Translations under genes and position numbers: made by a program | Part shown: positions 1 to 6,349 of the stretch, one piece after another | Numbering within the stretch: the stretch's first letter is position 1 | How the letters are laid out: the number at the start of each line of letters is the position of its first letter | Notes under the pieces: model-generated | What the model saw: the letters and a program-made list of their open reading frames with translations, nothing else | Database searches by the model: none | What the model was told of the DNA's origin: nothing | Assembly: GCA_903893335.1 (NCBI GenBank) | Contig: CAITLX010000177.1 | Span: 1-11,615, forward strand | DNA length: 11,615 bases | Source of the DNA: an uncultured delta proteobacterium | Lineage (GTDB): Bacteria > Myxococcota_A > Polyangia > Polyangiales > Polyangiaceae | Direction of reading: 5' to 3'

Positions 1-141
1 ATCTCGGACGCCAACGAACTCAGCCGAGGCGGGCTCACGCTCGAACAGGCCGTGCGTCGTCGGTTCGACCGCATCCGGCGCCGCGAGTTCGACGCGCGAC
101 CCGCAGAGATCGATCAGGAACTCGCCGACCTCGGCGCCGCG
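1..141. repeat. Terminal direct repeat, left copy (circle overlap)
   Basis: These 141 bases are identical to 11475-11615. I compared them base by base and saw no difference. A reading frame enters at base 1 in the same phase in which it leaves at 11474, so the two copies are one locus read twice at the ends of a circular molecule. A length of 141 equals the largest default k-mer of a common short-read metagenome assembler, which is the usual trace of a closed circle. The alternative is true terminal redundancy of a linear phage-like molecule. Confidence 0.95.
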
Positions 142-177
142 CTTCTCGCGAAGCTCAAGGGAGGCCCCTGTGATTGA
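1..177 (+). CDS. C-terminal half of the junction-spanning small protein (continues from 11310)
   Basis: Frame 1 is open from base 1 to the TGA at 175-177 and is the continuation of the gene that starts at GTG 11310. Joined across the circle the product is 113 residues. This part holds residues 56-113. It is strongly helical and very charged, with an Arg-rich stretch (VRRRFDRIRRREF) followed by an acidic helix (PAEIDQELADLGAALLAKLK). The stop overlaps the GTG start of the VapE-family gene by 8 bases (170-177), and that gene's Shine-Dalgarno sequence (AAGGGAGG, about 157-164) lies inside this coding end, which suggests coupled translation. I do not recognise the family. A small nucleic-acid-binding accessory protein of the replication module would fit the charge and the position, but that is inference. 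Confidence 0.75.
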   Translation: MSDANELSRGGLTLEQAVRRRFDRIRRREFDARPAEIDQELADLGAALLAKLKGGPCD

Positions 178-1585
178 CGCCCGACGTGTAGTGACGCCGT
201 TCGATGACCCGAGCGACCTACCAGACGACCCGCTCTTCGACGAGGCGCCGATGCCTGGCGACGACGACGAGCCCGGCAACGTGCGGAGCATCGGCACCGC
301 AAAGCGCGGCGCCAAGCAGAAGGCGAGCGGCAAGCAGAAGGCTCCGCAGACGCCGCCGAACGACCTCGTGCAGATGACCGGCAACGGGAGGATCGTCTCC
401 TCCGCAGGCAACGCGGCAACGCTCCTCCGACACGACGAGCGCTGGGCCGGTGTCCTCGAGTACGACGAGCGCACGGGCGAGATCAAGCTCGCGTCGACGC
501 CGCCGTTCCCCGCCGACCTGGCCGACCCGCGCGACACGTTCCCGCGCCCCGTCGTCGATGCGGACCTCACCCGCATCGCGGTCGACCTCGCGCGCACATA
601 CGACGCCACGCTCGGCGCGGAGTCGATCAGCGCTGCGCTCGACGTCGTCGCCCGAGAGCGACCGCGCGACCCGGTGCGCGAATACCTCGACGCGCAAGTC
701 TGGGACGGCGTCCCGCGCCTCGACACCTGGCTGCCCGACCTGCTCGGCGCCGCCGACACGAACTACTCGAGGTCCATCGGCCCGAAGTGGATGATCTCGG
801 GCGTCGCCCGCACCTACGAGCCCGGCGTCCAGTGCGACCACGTCCTGACGCTCGAGAGCGCGAAGCAGGGCGTCGGCAAGAGCACCGCGCTGCGCACGCT
901 CGCCGTCTCCGATGAGTGGTTCACCGACCAGCTCGGCGACATGAGGGACAAGGACGCGGCCGACTCCCTGCGCGGTCCGTGGCTCGTCGAGATCGCCGAA
1001 CTCGACGCGATGCAGCGGTCGGAGGTCGCGACGGTCAAGGCGTTCGTCAGTCGCCGCACCGACCGCTTCCGACCGGCCTATGCGAAGCGCACCGTGAACT
1101 TCGCGAGGCGGTGTTTCTTCGCGGCGAGCACGAACGAGAGCAGCTATCTCCGCGACCCGACGGGCGCTCGGCGGTTCTGGCCGGTGCGCTGCGGGACGAT
1201 CAACGTCCCCGCGATTCTCGGGCAGCGCGACCAGCTCTGGGCAGAGGCCGTCGCGCGCTACCGAGCGGGCGAGGCGTGGCACCCCGACGCGGAGCTCGCG
1301 CTTGACGCCGCCGCCGCGCAGGAGGAGCGCTATCAGGGCGACGCCTGGGAAGGCGACATCTCCGCGTACCTCGACACGCGCGACGACGCGACCGTCCGTG
1401 AGGTTGCCGTCGAGGCGCTCGGCATCGACCTGCAGCACCTCGATCAGCGCGCCCAGAACCGCATCGTCCAGGCGCTCACACGCTTGCGATGGACGAGCAC
1501 CGGCAACCCCGTGTCGCGAGTCATCAACGGCCGCAAGGGACGCGCCCGCGTCTACACCGCACCGCGCGAAGCAGGTGAGTCGTGA
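170..1585 (+). CDS. vapE: VapE/virulence-associated E family replication ATPase, no primase domain
   Basis: This 471-residue protein matches the virulence-associated E (VapE) family of P-loop ATPases, found in phages and phage satellites as replication helicase-like proteins. Residues 1-65 are acidic then Lys-rich and look disordered. Residues 66-190 carry the usual VapE lead-in, ending in a conserved-looking EYLDAQVWDGVPRLDTWL block. The ATPase core has a Walker A (GVGKST, 234-239), a Walker B (WLVEIAELD, 271-279), a sensor-1-like FFAASTN (316-322) and an RRFWPV block (334-339). The C terminus (about 395-465) looks like a winged helix. Larger members carry an N-terminal primase (TOPRIM or prim-pol); this one does not, so priming must come from the host or helper. 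The GTG start at 170 is supported by the strong AAGGGAGG site upstream. Its stop overlaps the next gene as GTGA at 1582-1585. The family call is firm; the role in replication is inferred from the family. Confidence 0.93.
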   Translation: MIDARRVVTPFDDPSDLPDDPLFDEAPMPGDDDEPGNVRSIGTAKRGAKQKASGKQKAPQTPPNDLVQMTGNGRIVSSAGNAATLLRHDERWAGVLEYDERTGEIKLASTPPFPADLADPRDTFPRPVVDADLTRIAVDLARTYDATLGAESISAALDVVARERPRDPVREYLDAQVWDGVPRLDTWLPDLLGAADTNYSRSIGPKWMISGVARTYEPGVQCDHVLTLESAKQGVGKSTALRTLAVSDEWFTDQLGDMRDKDAADSLRGPWLVEIAELDAMQRSEVATVKAFVSRRTDRFRPAYAKRTVNFARRCFFAASTNESSYLRDPTGARRFWPVRCGTINVPAILGQRDQLWAEAVARYRAGEAWHPDAELALDAAAAQEERYQGDAWEGDISAYLDTRDDATVREVAVEALGIDLQHLDQRAQNRIVQALTRLRWTSTGNPVSRVINGRKGRARVYTAPREAGES

Positions 1586-2358
1586 ACGCCCTCAACGCCG
1601 TGCTCGCGCTGCTCGACAGCCTCGACGCCGCCGCCGCTGATCAGACGTGGCTCTTCCGAGCAGCCCCGTGTTCACGCTGCCGAGCGAAGGCCAGTGCGCC
1701 GTGCGTCAGCCCTGGCGGCTCGCCGCTCAGCAACCGCGAGACGAGCACCGAGCGATGGCACGCGCCGCGCCAGGACAAGGCGATTCGCACGCTTCACGGC
1801 GCGCTGCTCCCCGTGCACCGCGAAGACCTCGTCGTGTACCGCGACCCGCCCGCAAAGGTGCTGCGCCGCCTCCGGGCGTCTGCGCTCTACCGCGCCGCCG
1901 TGAGGGACGGGCTCGTCGTCGCTGACACGGGTAGCAAGAGACCCGTGCCGAGACCCGTGTCAGCGTTTTCCCATACGCCGGTATGCTCTGACACGGGTGC
2001 ACAGGTAGACACGGGTTGCGCGCATATAGGGGATGCATCGTCAGTGGATACGGTGCTGCTGCTGGCCTCCAGCGAAATACCCGTGCCGACCCGTGTCAGC
2101 GTGTCAGAGGCCCAAAACGTAAGGGATACGGCCGACACAGGTAGCGAGAGACCCGTGTCAGAGCGGCGCGCTGAGGCACCGCAACCCGCCCCCGGCTGCA
2201 ACGACTCGCTGCCCTACAGCCCGTCCACGCCTACACCTGAGCCGCTGCCCGTCCTGACGCCTGCGACGCAGCCTGCGGGCGCACAGGCGCGGCAATCGCT
2301 ACTAGGCGAAGAGGGCGTCGTCGGCTTCTGGTTCCCTGCTGATCGGCGGCCGCGATGA
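1582..2358 (+). CDS. Zinc-finger protein with an embedded repeat array in its gene
   Basis: This product of 258 residues starts at GTG 1582, coupled by a GTGA overlap to the VapE gene. Residues 28-63 form a compact CxxC-x7-C finger ending in His (C30, C33, C41, H60, in a WHAPR context). This resembles the short zinc-binding fingers common in actinophage and actinobacterial proteins. Residues 64-110 are basic and helical and may bind DNA. From about residue 113 to 194 the protein becomes low-complexity, with repeated DTG and RPV tripeptides, and the rest is Pro-rich. That stretch is coded by the GACACGGGT repeat array at 1920-2161, so the odd peptide is probably a by-product of a DNA element. 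The arrangement recalls origin iterons inside an initiator gene, as in lambda O. I infer a replication or DNA-binding accessory role; no enzymatic domain is visible. Confidence 0.8.
   Translation: MNALNAVLALLDSLDAAAADQTWLFRAAPCSRCRAKASAPCVSPGGSPLSNRETSTERWHAPRQDKAIRTLHGALLPVHREDLVVYRDPPAKVLRRLRASALYRAAVRDGLVVADTGSKRPVPRPVSAFSHTPVCSDTGAQVDTGCAHIGDASSVDTVLLLASSEIPVPTRVSVSEAQNVRDTADTGSERPVSERRAEAPQPAPGCNDSLPYSPSTPTPEPLPVLTPATQPAGAQARQSLLGEEGVVGFWFPADRRPR
1920..2161. repeat. Array of GACACGGGT / ACCCGTGTC repeats; candidate origin iterons or regulator sites
   Basis: The 9-base word GACACGGGT occurs exactly on the + strand at 1924-1932, 1990-1998 and 2008-2016. It occurs as its reverse complement at 1953-1961, 2089-2097 and 2151-2159. 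A one-mismatch copy sits at 2134-2142 and 7-base half copies (ACCCGTG) at 1941-1947 and 2079-2085. Copies 1920-1932 and 1953-1965 form a perfect 13-base inverted repeat. The block at 1924-1947 recurs at 2134-2157 with two mismatches, and the block at 1941-1965 recurs at 2079-2101 with two bases missing. The reverse copy at 2089 lies in a different codon phase (TRVS) from those at 1953 and 2151 (RPVS), which points to selection on DNA rather than peptide. A small CATAC-GTATG dyad lies at 1972-1985. Candidate functions are replication origin iterons, a terminase recognition site or a repressor array. Confidence 0.8.
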
Positions 2359-3041
2359 CTCCCGTCAACGAGCTGCTCGAGGTGGCCGCCCTTACCTCAT
2401 CAAAGGGCGACGACCTCGACGCCGACCCCGTTTCGCAAGGGGATGGCGCCCGCGATTGTGCTGACGCGCTCGCCGACTCGGCTCTATCGGCTCATTTCCA
2501 GCCCGCCGAAGAGCCCCTCGACGCCCGAGCAACGCCTAGTGGAACCGTTGCTTATGCGCTGATTCCCCTGCAAATAGCGGGGGACGAGCCGCTAACCCCT
2601 GCTGCTAACCCCTCGCAGGCGCAGAAACCGGCACTTCTGCCGCTCGCCCGACGCCGGGATCCCGAGCGCTGGATTGCTCGTCTCCGTGAAGGCGTCGCCG
2701 CTGCTCGCGCGTCCGATCGAGTGGCCGGTGTGCCTCGCTACGGCTGGCGTCGCACGCCTACTGGCCGACTCGCGCGGCACGACCTCGAGCAGCGCAACCT
2801 CGCCCGCATGGTCTCGCTGCGCCGCACGGGCGGCAGGCGTGGGCTCGGCGCGACTCTGCAAGAGATCGCCGACGTTCTGAACGCGCTCGGCTGGTTCAAC
2901 CGCGACGGCGCGGGATGGCGGCGCAGCACCGTGCAGGTGCGGCTCTTCGGCGAGGACGTCTACGTGCGCGGCGTCCCGCCTCTGCGCCCTACATCGCTTG
3001 CACCAAGTCCCATAGGGCAGCGGACAAACGTCGCCGTATGA
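2355..3041 (+). CDS. Serine-recombinase 'recombinase domain' protein lacking the catalytic domain
   Basis: This 228-residue product starts at ATG 2355, overlapping the previous stop (ATGA). Residues 1-100 look disordered and contain no resolvase-type catalytic domain or active-site serine motif. Residues 125-200 follow the pattern of the DNA-binding recombinase domain of large serine recombinases. VPRYGWRRTPTGRL corresponds to the family's PYGYR-dG-L opening. It is followed by a helix over EQRNLARMVSLRRTG, then LQEIADVLNALGW and GWRRSTVQVRLF, matching the family's reIA-LN-G and W-x-V-il elements. The part that cuts DNA is missing, so the protein probably only binds DNA. It sits between the repeat-bearing zinc-finger gene and the terminase genes, so it could bind the origin, a packaging site or an operator. 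The domain assignment is made by eye and is fairly secure; the role is inferred. Confidence 0.75.
   Translation: MTPVNELLEVAALTSSKGDDLDADPVSQGDGARDCADALADSALSAHFQPAEEPLDARATPSGTVAYALIPLQIAGDEPLTPAANPSQAQKPALLPLARRRDPERWIARLREGVAAARASDRVAGVPRYGWRRTPTGRLARHDLEQRNLARMVSLRRTGGRRGLGATLQEIADVLNALGWFNRDGAGWRRSTVQVRLFGEDVYVRGVPPLRPTSLAPSPIGQRTNVAV
2564..2613. repeat. Hairpin plus tandem GCTAACCCCT repeats inside the recombinase-domain gene
   Basis: TTCCCC at about 2563-2568 can pair with GGGGGA at 2579-2584 around an A/T-rich loop (TGCAAATAGC), allowing one G-T pair. Just downstream the 10-base word GCTAACCCCT occurs at 2591-2600 and again at 2604-2613, a period of 13. The stretch codes for the disordered N-terminal part of the product, so it is free to hold a DNA signal. 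Two copies alone are weak evidence for a function. Confidence 0.5.
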
Positions 3042-3065
3042 CACCGTGTATGACACGCTCAGGAC

Positions 3066-3521
3066 GTGGCCAAGGTCTACGAGATCGATCCGCGAAAGGC
3101 GCGCGCACTCGAGCTGCTGCTCGCGGGCACGACGACGCGGGCTGCGTGTCTCTCGATCGGGGTAGACAGGAGCACGCTCTACCGCTGGAGGATGTCGCCT
3201 GAGTGGCAGATCGCGCTCTCGACGCGCAGCTCTGAGCGGCTCGACGACGTCCGCGCCGAGCTTGAATCTGCTGCCGTCGCCGCGAGCGAGTATCTCCGCG
3301 CAGTCGCCGAGGGCGCAGCCGCAGATCAGGGCCGCCTTGCCGCCTGCCGCATCGTCCTAGAGCGCGCGGTGCCGCCGACGCACGTTGACCCGTCCGGGCG
3401 CGAGGCCGCACACAAGGCGCTGCAGGCAGCGATGGGCGGCGAAGAGGCGGTCGTCCGGCACATCGGCGAGGCCGTCACCGCAGCGTGGGGCTTCGCTCCC
3501 GTGACGAAGGTGGGCGCGTGA
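3066..3521 (+). CDS. terS: Terminase small subunit-like HTH protein
   Basis: This 151-residue protein has a helix-turn-helix at about residues 10-45. The core reads ALELLLAGTTTRAACLSIGV then DRSTLYRWRMSPEW, the 'aA-x-x-gV-x-rsTlyrW' pattern typical of phage small terminases and related phBC6A51-type HTH proteins. Residues 50-100 form helices of the kind used for oligomerisation. The GTG start at 3066 has CAGGA just upstream, 24 bases after the previous gene. A large terminase follows after only a 44-residue mini-gene, which is the strongest reason for the assignment. In phages TerS recognises the cos or pac site and loads the motor. In satellites a private TerS redirects packaging toward the satellite genome. 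A transcriptional regulator with the same fold is the alternative. Confidence 0.75.
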   Translation: MAKVYEIDPRKARALELLLAGTTTRAACLSIGVDRSTLYRWRMSPEWQIALSTRSSERLDDVRAELESAAVAASEYLRAVAEGAAADQGRLAACRIVLERAVPPTHVDPSGREAAHKALQAAMGGEEAVVRHIGEAVTAAWGFAPVTKVGA

Positions 3522-3652
3522 CGCCGACGAACGACCGCGCCTTCACGGGCGCCTGCACAGTGGTTGCGCCGGGGCGGAGTCGTGTCCTTGTCCCCGCGCT
3601 CACGACGAGGTTGGAATCCTCGGCGGTCGATTCTTTCGGCGGTGCCGCGTGA
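3518..3652 (+). CDS. 44-residue mini-gene coupled between terS and terL
   Basis: GTG at 3518 overlaps the terS stop as GTGA (3518-3521). The frame stays open for 44 codons and ends in a TGA at 3650-3652 that overlaps the terL start as GTGA (3649-3652). It therefore fills exactly what would otherwise be a 127-base gap. The product begins MTPTNDRAFTGACTV, contains the patch VVAPGRSRVLVPALTTR and ends SSAVDSFGGAA. No transmembrane segment or known motif is visible. The double overlap matches the joining rule used at eleven other points in this element, so a translated gene is more likely than chance. It may be only a translational relay that carries ribosomes from terS to terL, or a small terminase accessory. 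Function is unknown. Confidence 0.6.
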   Translation: MTPTNDRAFTGACTVVAPGRSRVLVPALTTRLESSAVDSFGGAA

Positions 3653-5133
3653 GCCTGGCCGTCTATCAGCAGCGGCTCGTCGCGTCCCGCGCGCAGTTCC
3701 TCGCGTTCCTCTCGGGCAGGCGCCTCGGCAAGTCCTACGCGCTCACGCTCGCGGCGGCGATGCGCATGGTCGGGCTGCGCGTGCGTGCTGACGGTGGCGG
3801 CCTCGAGCGCGACCCTGACGGCTGCTCGGCGCAGTACCTCACCTCGCACTCCGAACTCGCGGCACAAGGGCTGCTCGCCCAGGTGCACGAGCACGTCGAG
3901 CGCTTCGTCGCGTCGGGCATCCTCGCCGCTGACCTCCATCCCGAGGCCGTCACCGCGTCGAGCTTCCGCCTCCGCAACGGGTGTGAGGCGCGCGCGCTCA
4001 GCGACAACCCGCGCACCGCTCGCGGTCAGGGCGGCGACTGGACGGCCGACGAGATCTGCTTCAGCCGCGACTTCCCGGCGCTCTTCGCGTCGGCCTCGCT
4101 GATCGCTGGTCCCACGCTCGCGCGTCCTCAGGGCTTCCGCATCCGCATGGCGTCGAGCGCCTTCGTCGACAATTCCTTCGCGCGACTCGTACTGGAGGGC
4201 GACGGCAGCCCGCTAGACCGCTTCGCGCACGTCGACCGCATCGCCGTCAACGTCGAGGACGCGGTGCGCCTGCACGGCTTCCCACGCGCGGGAATGAGCG
4301 CCGTCGAGCAGGACGCCTATCTCGGGAAGATGCGCGCCGAACTCGGCGTCGACGTCTACGAGACCGAGCTGATGAACCGCTGGATCTCGGCGAGTTCGTG
4401 CTTCTTCTCGCCTGACCTCCTCGAGCGCTGCCGGTACGCCCCCTCCGAGCATCCTGACGTTTCAACCGCCGTGCGCGTCGTCGCTGGCGTCGACATCGCG
4501 CGCTCGGCTCGCGGCAACCTGACGGTGCTCCAGCGCGTGACGGTTGCGCGTGACGGCGTGATGTATGCGGGCATCCCCGACACGATGCGCGGCGTCGAGT
4601 TCGACCTGCAGGCGAAGAGCATCGGGGAACTCGTCGAGGCAGGCGTCGCGCCCATTGCCTGTGACAACGGCGGCGTCGGTATGCCCGTCGTCGAGGGTCT
4701 GCAGAAGAAGTACCCCGGCAAGATCCGCCCGATCACGTTCACGGCGCAGCTCAAGCAGACGATGATGGAGGCGCTCCGCTTCGCGCTCGAGACCGGCAAG
4801 CTCCGGCTGCCGTCCGACCCTGGGCTGCTGCGCGACCTCGTGAGCATCCGAAAGACCGCACGCGCTGGCGGCACGTTCGGCTTCGACTCGGCGACGGGCT
4901 CCGATGGCTCGCACGGCGATCGGGCGTGGTCGCTCGCGCTCGCGGTGAGCATCGCGAACGCGGGGTCTGACAGCGATGGCCGCGTCTACTCCGCAGGTCG
5001 TCGCGAGGCGGCCGACGCCGCTGCGGCGTATCTCGGCGACGAGCGCAGCAACTACAACGGCCCTGCGGCGACGCACTTTCCCGAGATGTTCGGACGCGGC
5101 CCGAAGTCGCGCTACCGGGGGCCATTCGGATGA
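3649..5133 (+). CDS. terL: Terminase large subunit (ATPase plus nuclease)
   Basis: This 494-residue product has the two-domain layout of phage large terminases, closest in feel to the Mu gp28-like group. The N-terminal motor shows YQQRL, a Walker A variant SGRRLGKS (22-29) and a Walker B with catalytic acid in WTADEI (D134, E135). The C-terminal RNase H-like nuclease shows three acidic positions in the expected order: AGVDIA (D272), IACDNGG (D329) and SHGDRAWS (D414). The length is normal and no frame break is visible, so it should be active. The GTG start overlaps the preceding mini-gene's stop and leaves a short N-terminal lead before the Walker A, normal for this group. The last 40 residues (GDERSNYNG onward) are probably a flexible tail. 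It would pump DNA into an empty procapsid, but no portal or capsid gene is present here, so it must work with a helper's portal. Confidence 0.93.
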   Translation: MSLAVYQQRLVASRAQFLAFLSGRRLGKSYALTLAAAMRMVGLRVRADGGGLERDPDGCSAQYLTSHSELAAQGLLAQVHEHVERFVASGILAADLHPEAVTASSFRLRNGCEARALSDNPRTARGQGGDWTADEICFSRDFPALFASASLIAGPTLARPQGFRIRMASSAFVDNSFARLVLEGDGSPLDRFAHVDRIAVNVEDAVRLHGFPRAGMSAVEQDAYLGKMRAELGVDVYETELMNRWISASSCFFSPDLLERCRYAPSEHPDVSTAVRVVAGVDIARSARGNLTVLQRVTVARDGVMYAGIPDTMRGVEFDLQAKSIGELVEAGVAPIACDNGGVGMPVVEGLQKKYPGKIRPITFTAQLKQTMMEALRFALETGKLRLPSDPGLLRDLVSIRKTARAGGTFGFDSATGSDGSHGDRAWSLALAVSIANAGSDSDGRVYSAGRREAADAAAAYLGDERSNYNGPAATHFPEMFGRGPKSRYRGPFG

Positions 5134-5333
5134 CCGACGCCCTGCGCCGCGAGCTGCTCTCGCACGACGTCTCCCCTGCGGAGATCGCCGCAATAGCGGC
5201 TGAGTCCCGCACCACTTCCGGCAGCGCGCCTAGAGAACGCGAGCGCGTTGGGCCGTGCCTCCTTCGACCCAACGACCTGCCGGAAGCTTTCCCCGCGCCC
5301 CGCTGGCGCTCTCACAGATCGGAATGTCCATGA
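5130..5333 (+). CDS. 67-residue protein of unknown function after terL
   Basis: ATG 5130 overlaps the terL stop as ATGA, and the gene's own TGA overlaps the next ATG at 5330 as ATGA. The first 28 residues (MTDALRRELLSHDVSPAEIAAIAAES) look like a real helical segment. The rest is Arg/Pro-rich and low in order (PRERERVGP, PAPRWRSHRSE). That second half is coded by a stretch containing the nested inverted repeats at 5215-5286, so nucleic-acid structure may be the main constraint there. It stands where a portal gene would follow terL in a phage, but it is far too small and has no portal features. Function is unknown. Confidence 0.6.
   Translation: MTDALRRELLSHDVSPAEIAAIAAESRTTSGSAPRERERVGPCLLRPNDLPEAFPAPRWRSHRSECP
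5215..5286. other. Nested inverted repeats able to form a three-way junction
   Basis: CTTCCGGCAG (5215-5224) is the exact reverse complement of CTGCCGGAAG (5277-5286). Inside it, CGTTGGG (5246-5252) pairs exactly with CCCAACG (5268-5274) around a 15-base loop. A small CGCG-CGCG hairpin with a 9-base loop fits at 5225-5241, directly against the outer stem. Together they give a Y-shaped fold of 72 bases as DNA cruciform or as RNA. It lies just downstream of terL. It might be an RNA switch over the small-gene cluster, a packaging signal or a single-strand initiation structure. A 10-base dyad by itself is not rare in GC-rich DNA; the nesting is what makes it notable. Confidence 0.45.
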
Positions 5334-5557
5334 CCCTCTCCATCGCCCGCCAAGCCCAGAACCTCCGCGCCGCCGCCGACCGCCTCGACGGCGGCCGCAC
5401 CGCACTCTCCTCCGCGCCCGTTGCGACGCCCGTCGCGCCCGAGGTCGAGGCGCAGCTCGCGCGCATCTTCAAGGGCAAGCCGAAGCACCTCGCGCGCGCC
5501 CTCGAGCTCGCGCGTGAAGCCGCCGCCGCGAAGGCGCCGAAGGTCTCGCGCCGGTGA
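5330..5557 (+). CDS. 75-residue basic helical protein, unknown function
   Basis: I choose ATG 5330 because it overlaps the previous stop as ATGA, the pattern used throughout the element. ATG 5324 in the same frame is the alternative and adds two residues. The product has an N-terminal helix (MTLSIARQAQNLRAAADRLDG), an Ala/Pro/Val linker and a basic C-terminal helix rich in Lys, Arg and Ala (FKGKPKHLARALELAREAAA). There is no signal peptide or membrane segment. The stop overlaps the next start as GTGA (5554-5557). I do not recognise the family. Its small size, basic charge and place in the post-terminase cluster would fit a DNA- or capsid-binding accessory, but nothing shows this directly. Confidence 0.65.
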   Translation: MTLSIARQAQNLRAAADRLDGGRTALSSAPVATPVAPEVEAQLARIFKGKPKHLARALELAREAAAAKAPKVSRR

Positions 5558-5805
5558 GCTCCACGCGCACCTTCCTCGAGCGCCAGGCGGCGCTTACCGG
5601 CCTGCCGATCGAGCGCATCGCTGACGCTTGCCGCGATCAGTCGGTCCTCGCCCGCGCCCTCGCTGTCGCCCTGCCTGCGGGGCTCGCCGAGCAGCTCACG
5701 AGCGAGGCCGACGTCGTCGGCGCCATCCTCGCCTCACCTCTCGCGATGAGCGAGGTAGCGCGCGCGCTCCACTGCGCCGCTCGCGTTCGCCGCTCTCTGA
5801 ACTGA
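5554..5805 (+). CDS. 83-residue Ala-rich helical protein, unknown function
   Basis: GTG 5554 overlaps the previous stop (GTGA). The product is predicted to be almost all helix: FLERQAALTGLPIERIADACRD, then ARALAVALPAGLAEQL, then EADVVGAILASPLAMSEVARAL. The end is basic (CAARVRRSL). Hydrophobic residues are spaced as in a soluble helical bundle rather than a membrane span. Two cysteines near the ends (C27 and C75) are far apart and show no metal motif. The next gene begins after a 25-base gap with its own strong ribosome binding site, so this gene closes one coupled block. The family is not recognised. Confidence 0.65.
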   Translation: MSSTRTFLERQAALTGLPIERIADACRDQSVLARALAVALPAGLAEQLTSEADVVGAILASPLAMSEVARALHCAARVRRSLN

Positions 5806-5830
5806 CCGAAGACTCCAAGGAGATCCCACG

Positions 5831-6349
5831 ATGACCATCGAAATTCCGCTCGCAGAAACCTCGCCTCACGGACACACCGCAGCGACCGCTCGACGCGACG
5901 GGCGTCTGCTCGTCCGCGTGACGATGAGAGCCGATCAGATCTCGCAGATGATGCCTGACGGTCGCGGCTACAGCGGCCCCGGCCCGCACGAGTTCCAGAT
6001 CTACAAGTCCGACCTTCGGCACCTGCAGGCGCTCCTCGAGACCGATGAGGAGACGCTCGATCTGGCGCGGAAGATCTGCGAGCGGAAGGTCGTCGAGTGG
6101 GTCGAGGAAAACCACGAGCCGCGCGAGCGCTGCCCGCTCAACGTCCCCGCAGAATTTCGCCTGATTCTGAGGCGCGACCTCCTCCCGGTGACGAAGATCG
6201 AGATCGTCGAGGAGCTGGAAGGGATCCGCGAGCAGGCTCGTCGCGCGGAAGAGGCTCGCATCCGCGCCGCGCAGCCGCAGGCTTCCGAGATCGCGGGCGC
6301 GTTCGCTGACGCGCTGCGGTCGGTCGGTCTCGCGCCGGGGAAGAAATGA
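5831..6349 (+). CDS. 172-residue protein with helical tail, unknown; candidate capsid-interaction factor
   Basis: ATG 5831 follows a strong Shine-Dalgarno (CCAAGGAGATCCCACG) in a 25-base gap, which implies high expression. Residues 1-60 are mixed beta/loop with a readable strand RDGRLLVRVTMRADQI. Residues 60-105 are helical and acidic (ALLETDEETLDLARKICERKVVEWVEE). Residues 125-165 are a long charged helix with coiled-coil character (VTKIEIVEELEGIREQARRAEEARIR), ending in a short AGAFADALRSVGL amphipathic segment. This does not match a family I know. A charged coiled-coil protein after the terminase genes would fit a scaffold-like or capsid-redirecting factor, as satellites use to adapt helper shells. 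That is inference from position and shape only. It is coupled to the following beta-rich gene by ATGA at 6346-6349. Confidence 0.75.
   Translation: MTIEIPLAETSPHGHTAATARRDGRLLVRVTMRADQISQMMPDGRGYSGPGPHEFQIYKSDLRHLQALLETDEETLDLARKICERKVVEWVEENHEPRERCPLNVPAEFRLILRRDLLPVTKIEIVEELEGIREQARRAEEARIRAAQPQASEIAGAFADALRSVGLAPGKK

Noticed and set aside
1..141. Terminal repeat read as the long terminal repeat of a linear phage or as a mobile-element flank
   Set aside because: The repeat lies inside one gene whose frame is continuous when the copies are merged, and its length equals a common assembler k-mer, so a circle overlap is the simpler reading.
218..1438. 406-residue open frame on the minus strand opposite the VapE gene
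   Set aside because: Long antisense frames are expected opposite GC-rich genes. The translation is Arg/Val/Gly-rich with no recognisable domain, while the + strand frame has a full set of ATPase motifs.
1920..1968. Intrinsic terminator (13-base inverted repeat followed by GTTTTC)
   Set aside because: It lies mid-gene in an operon whose next genes are coupled by overlaps. Its arms are members of the larger repeat array and the T run is only four bases.
1920..2161. CRISPR-like array
   Set aside because: The repeats are 9 bases, occur in both directions and have irregular gaps from 9 to more than 70 bases. No Cas gene is present.
2915..3202. 95-residue + strand frame across the start of the terS gene
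   Set aside because: It overlaps two better supported genes in another frame and its product is an Arg-rich shadow with no motif.
4462..5193. 243-residue minus-strand open frame opposite terL
   Set aside because: The product is Arg/Ala-rich without motifs and covers the nuclease domain of terL, which is clearly the coding frame.
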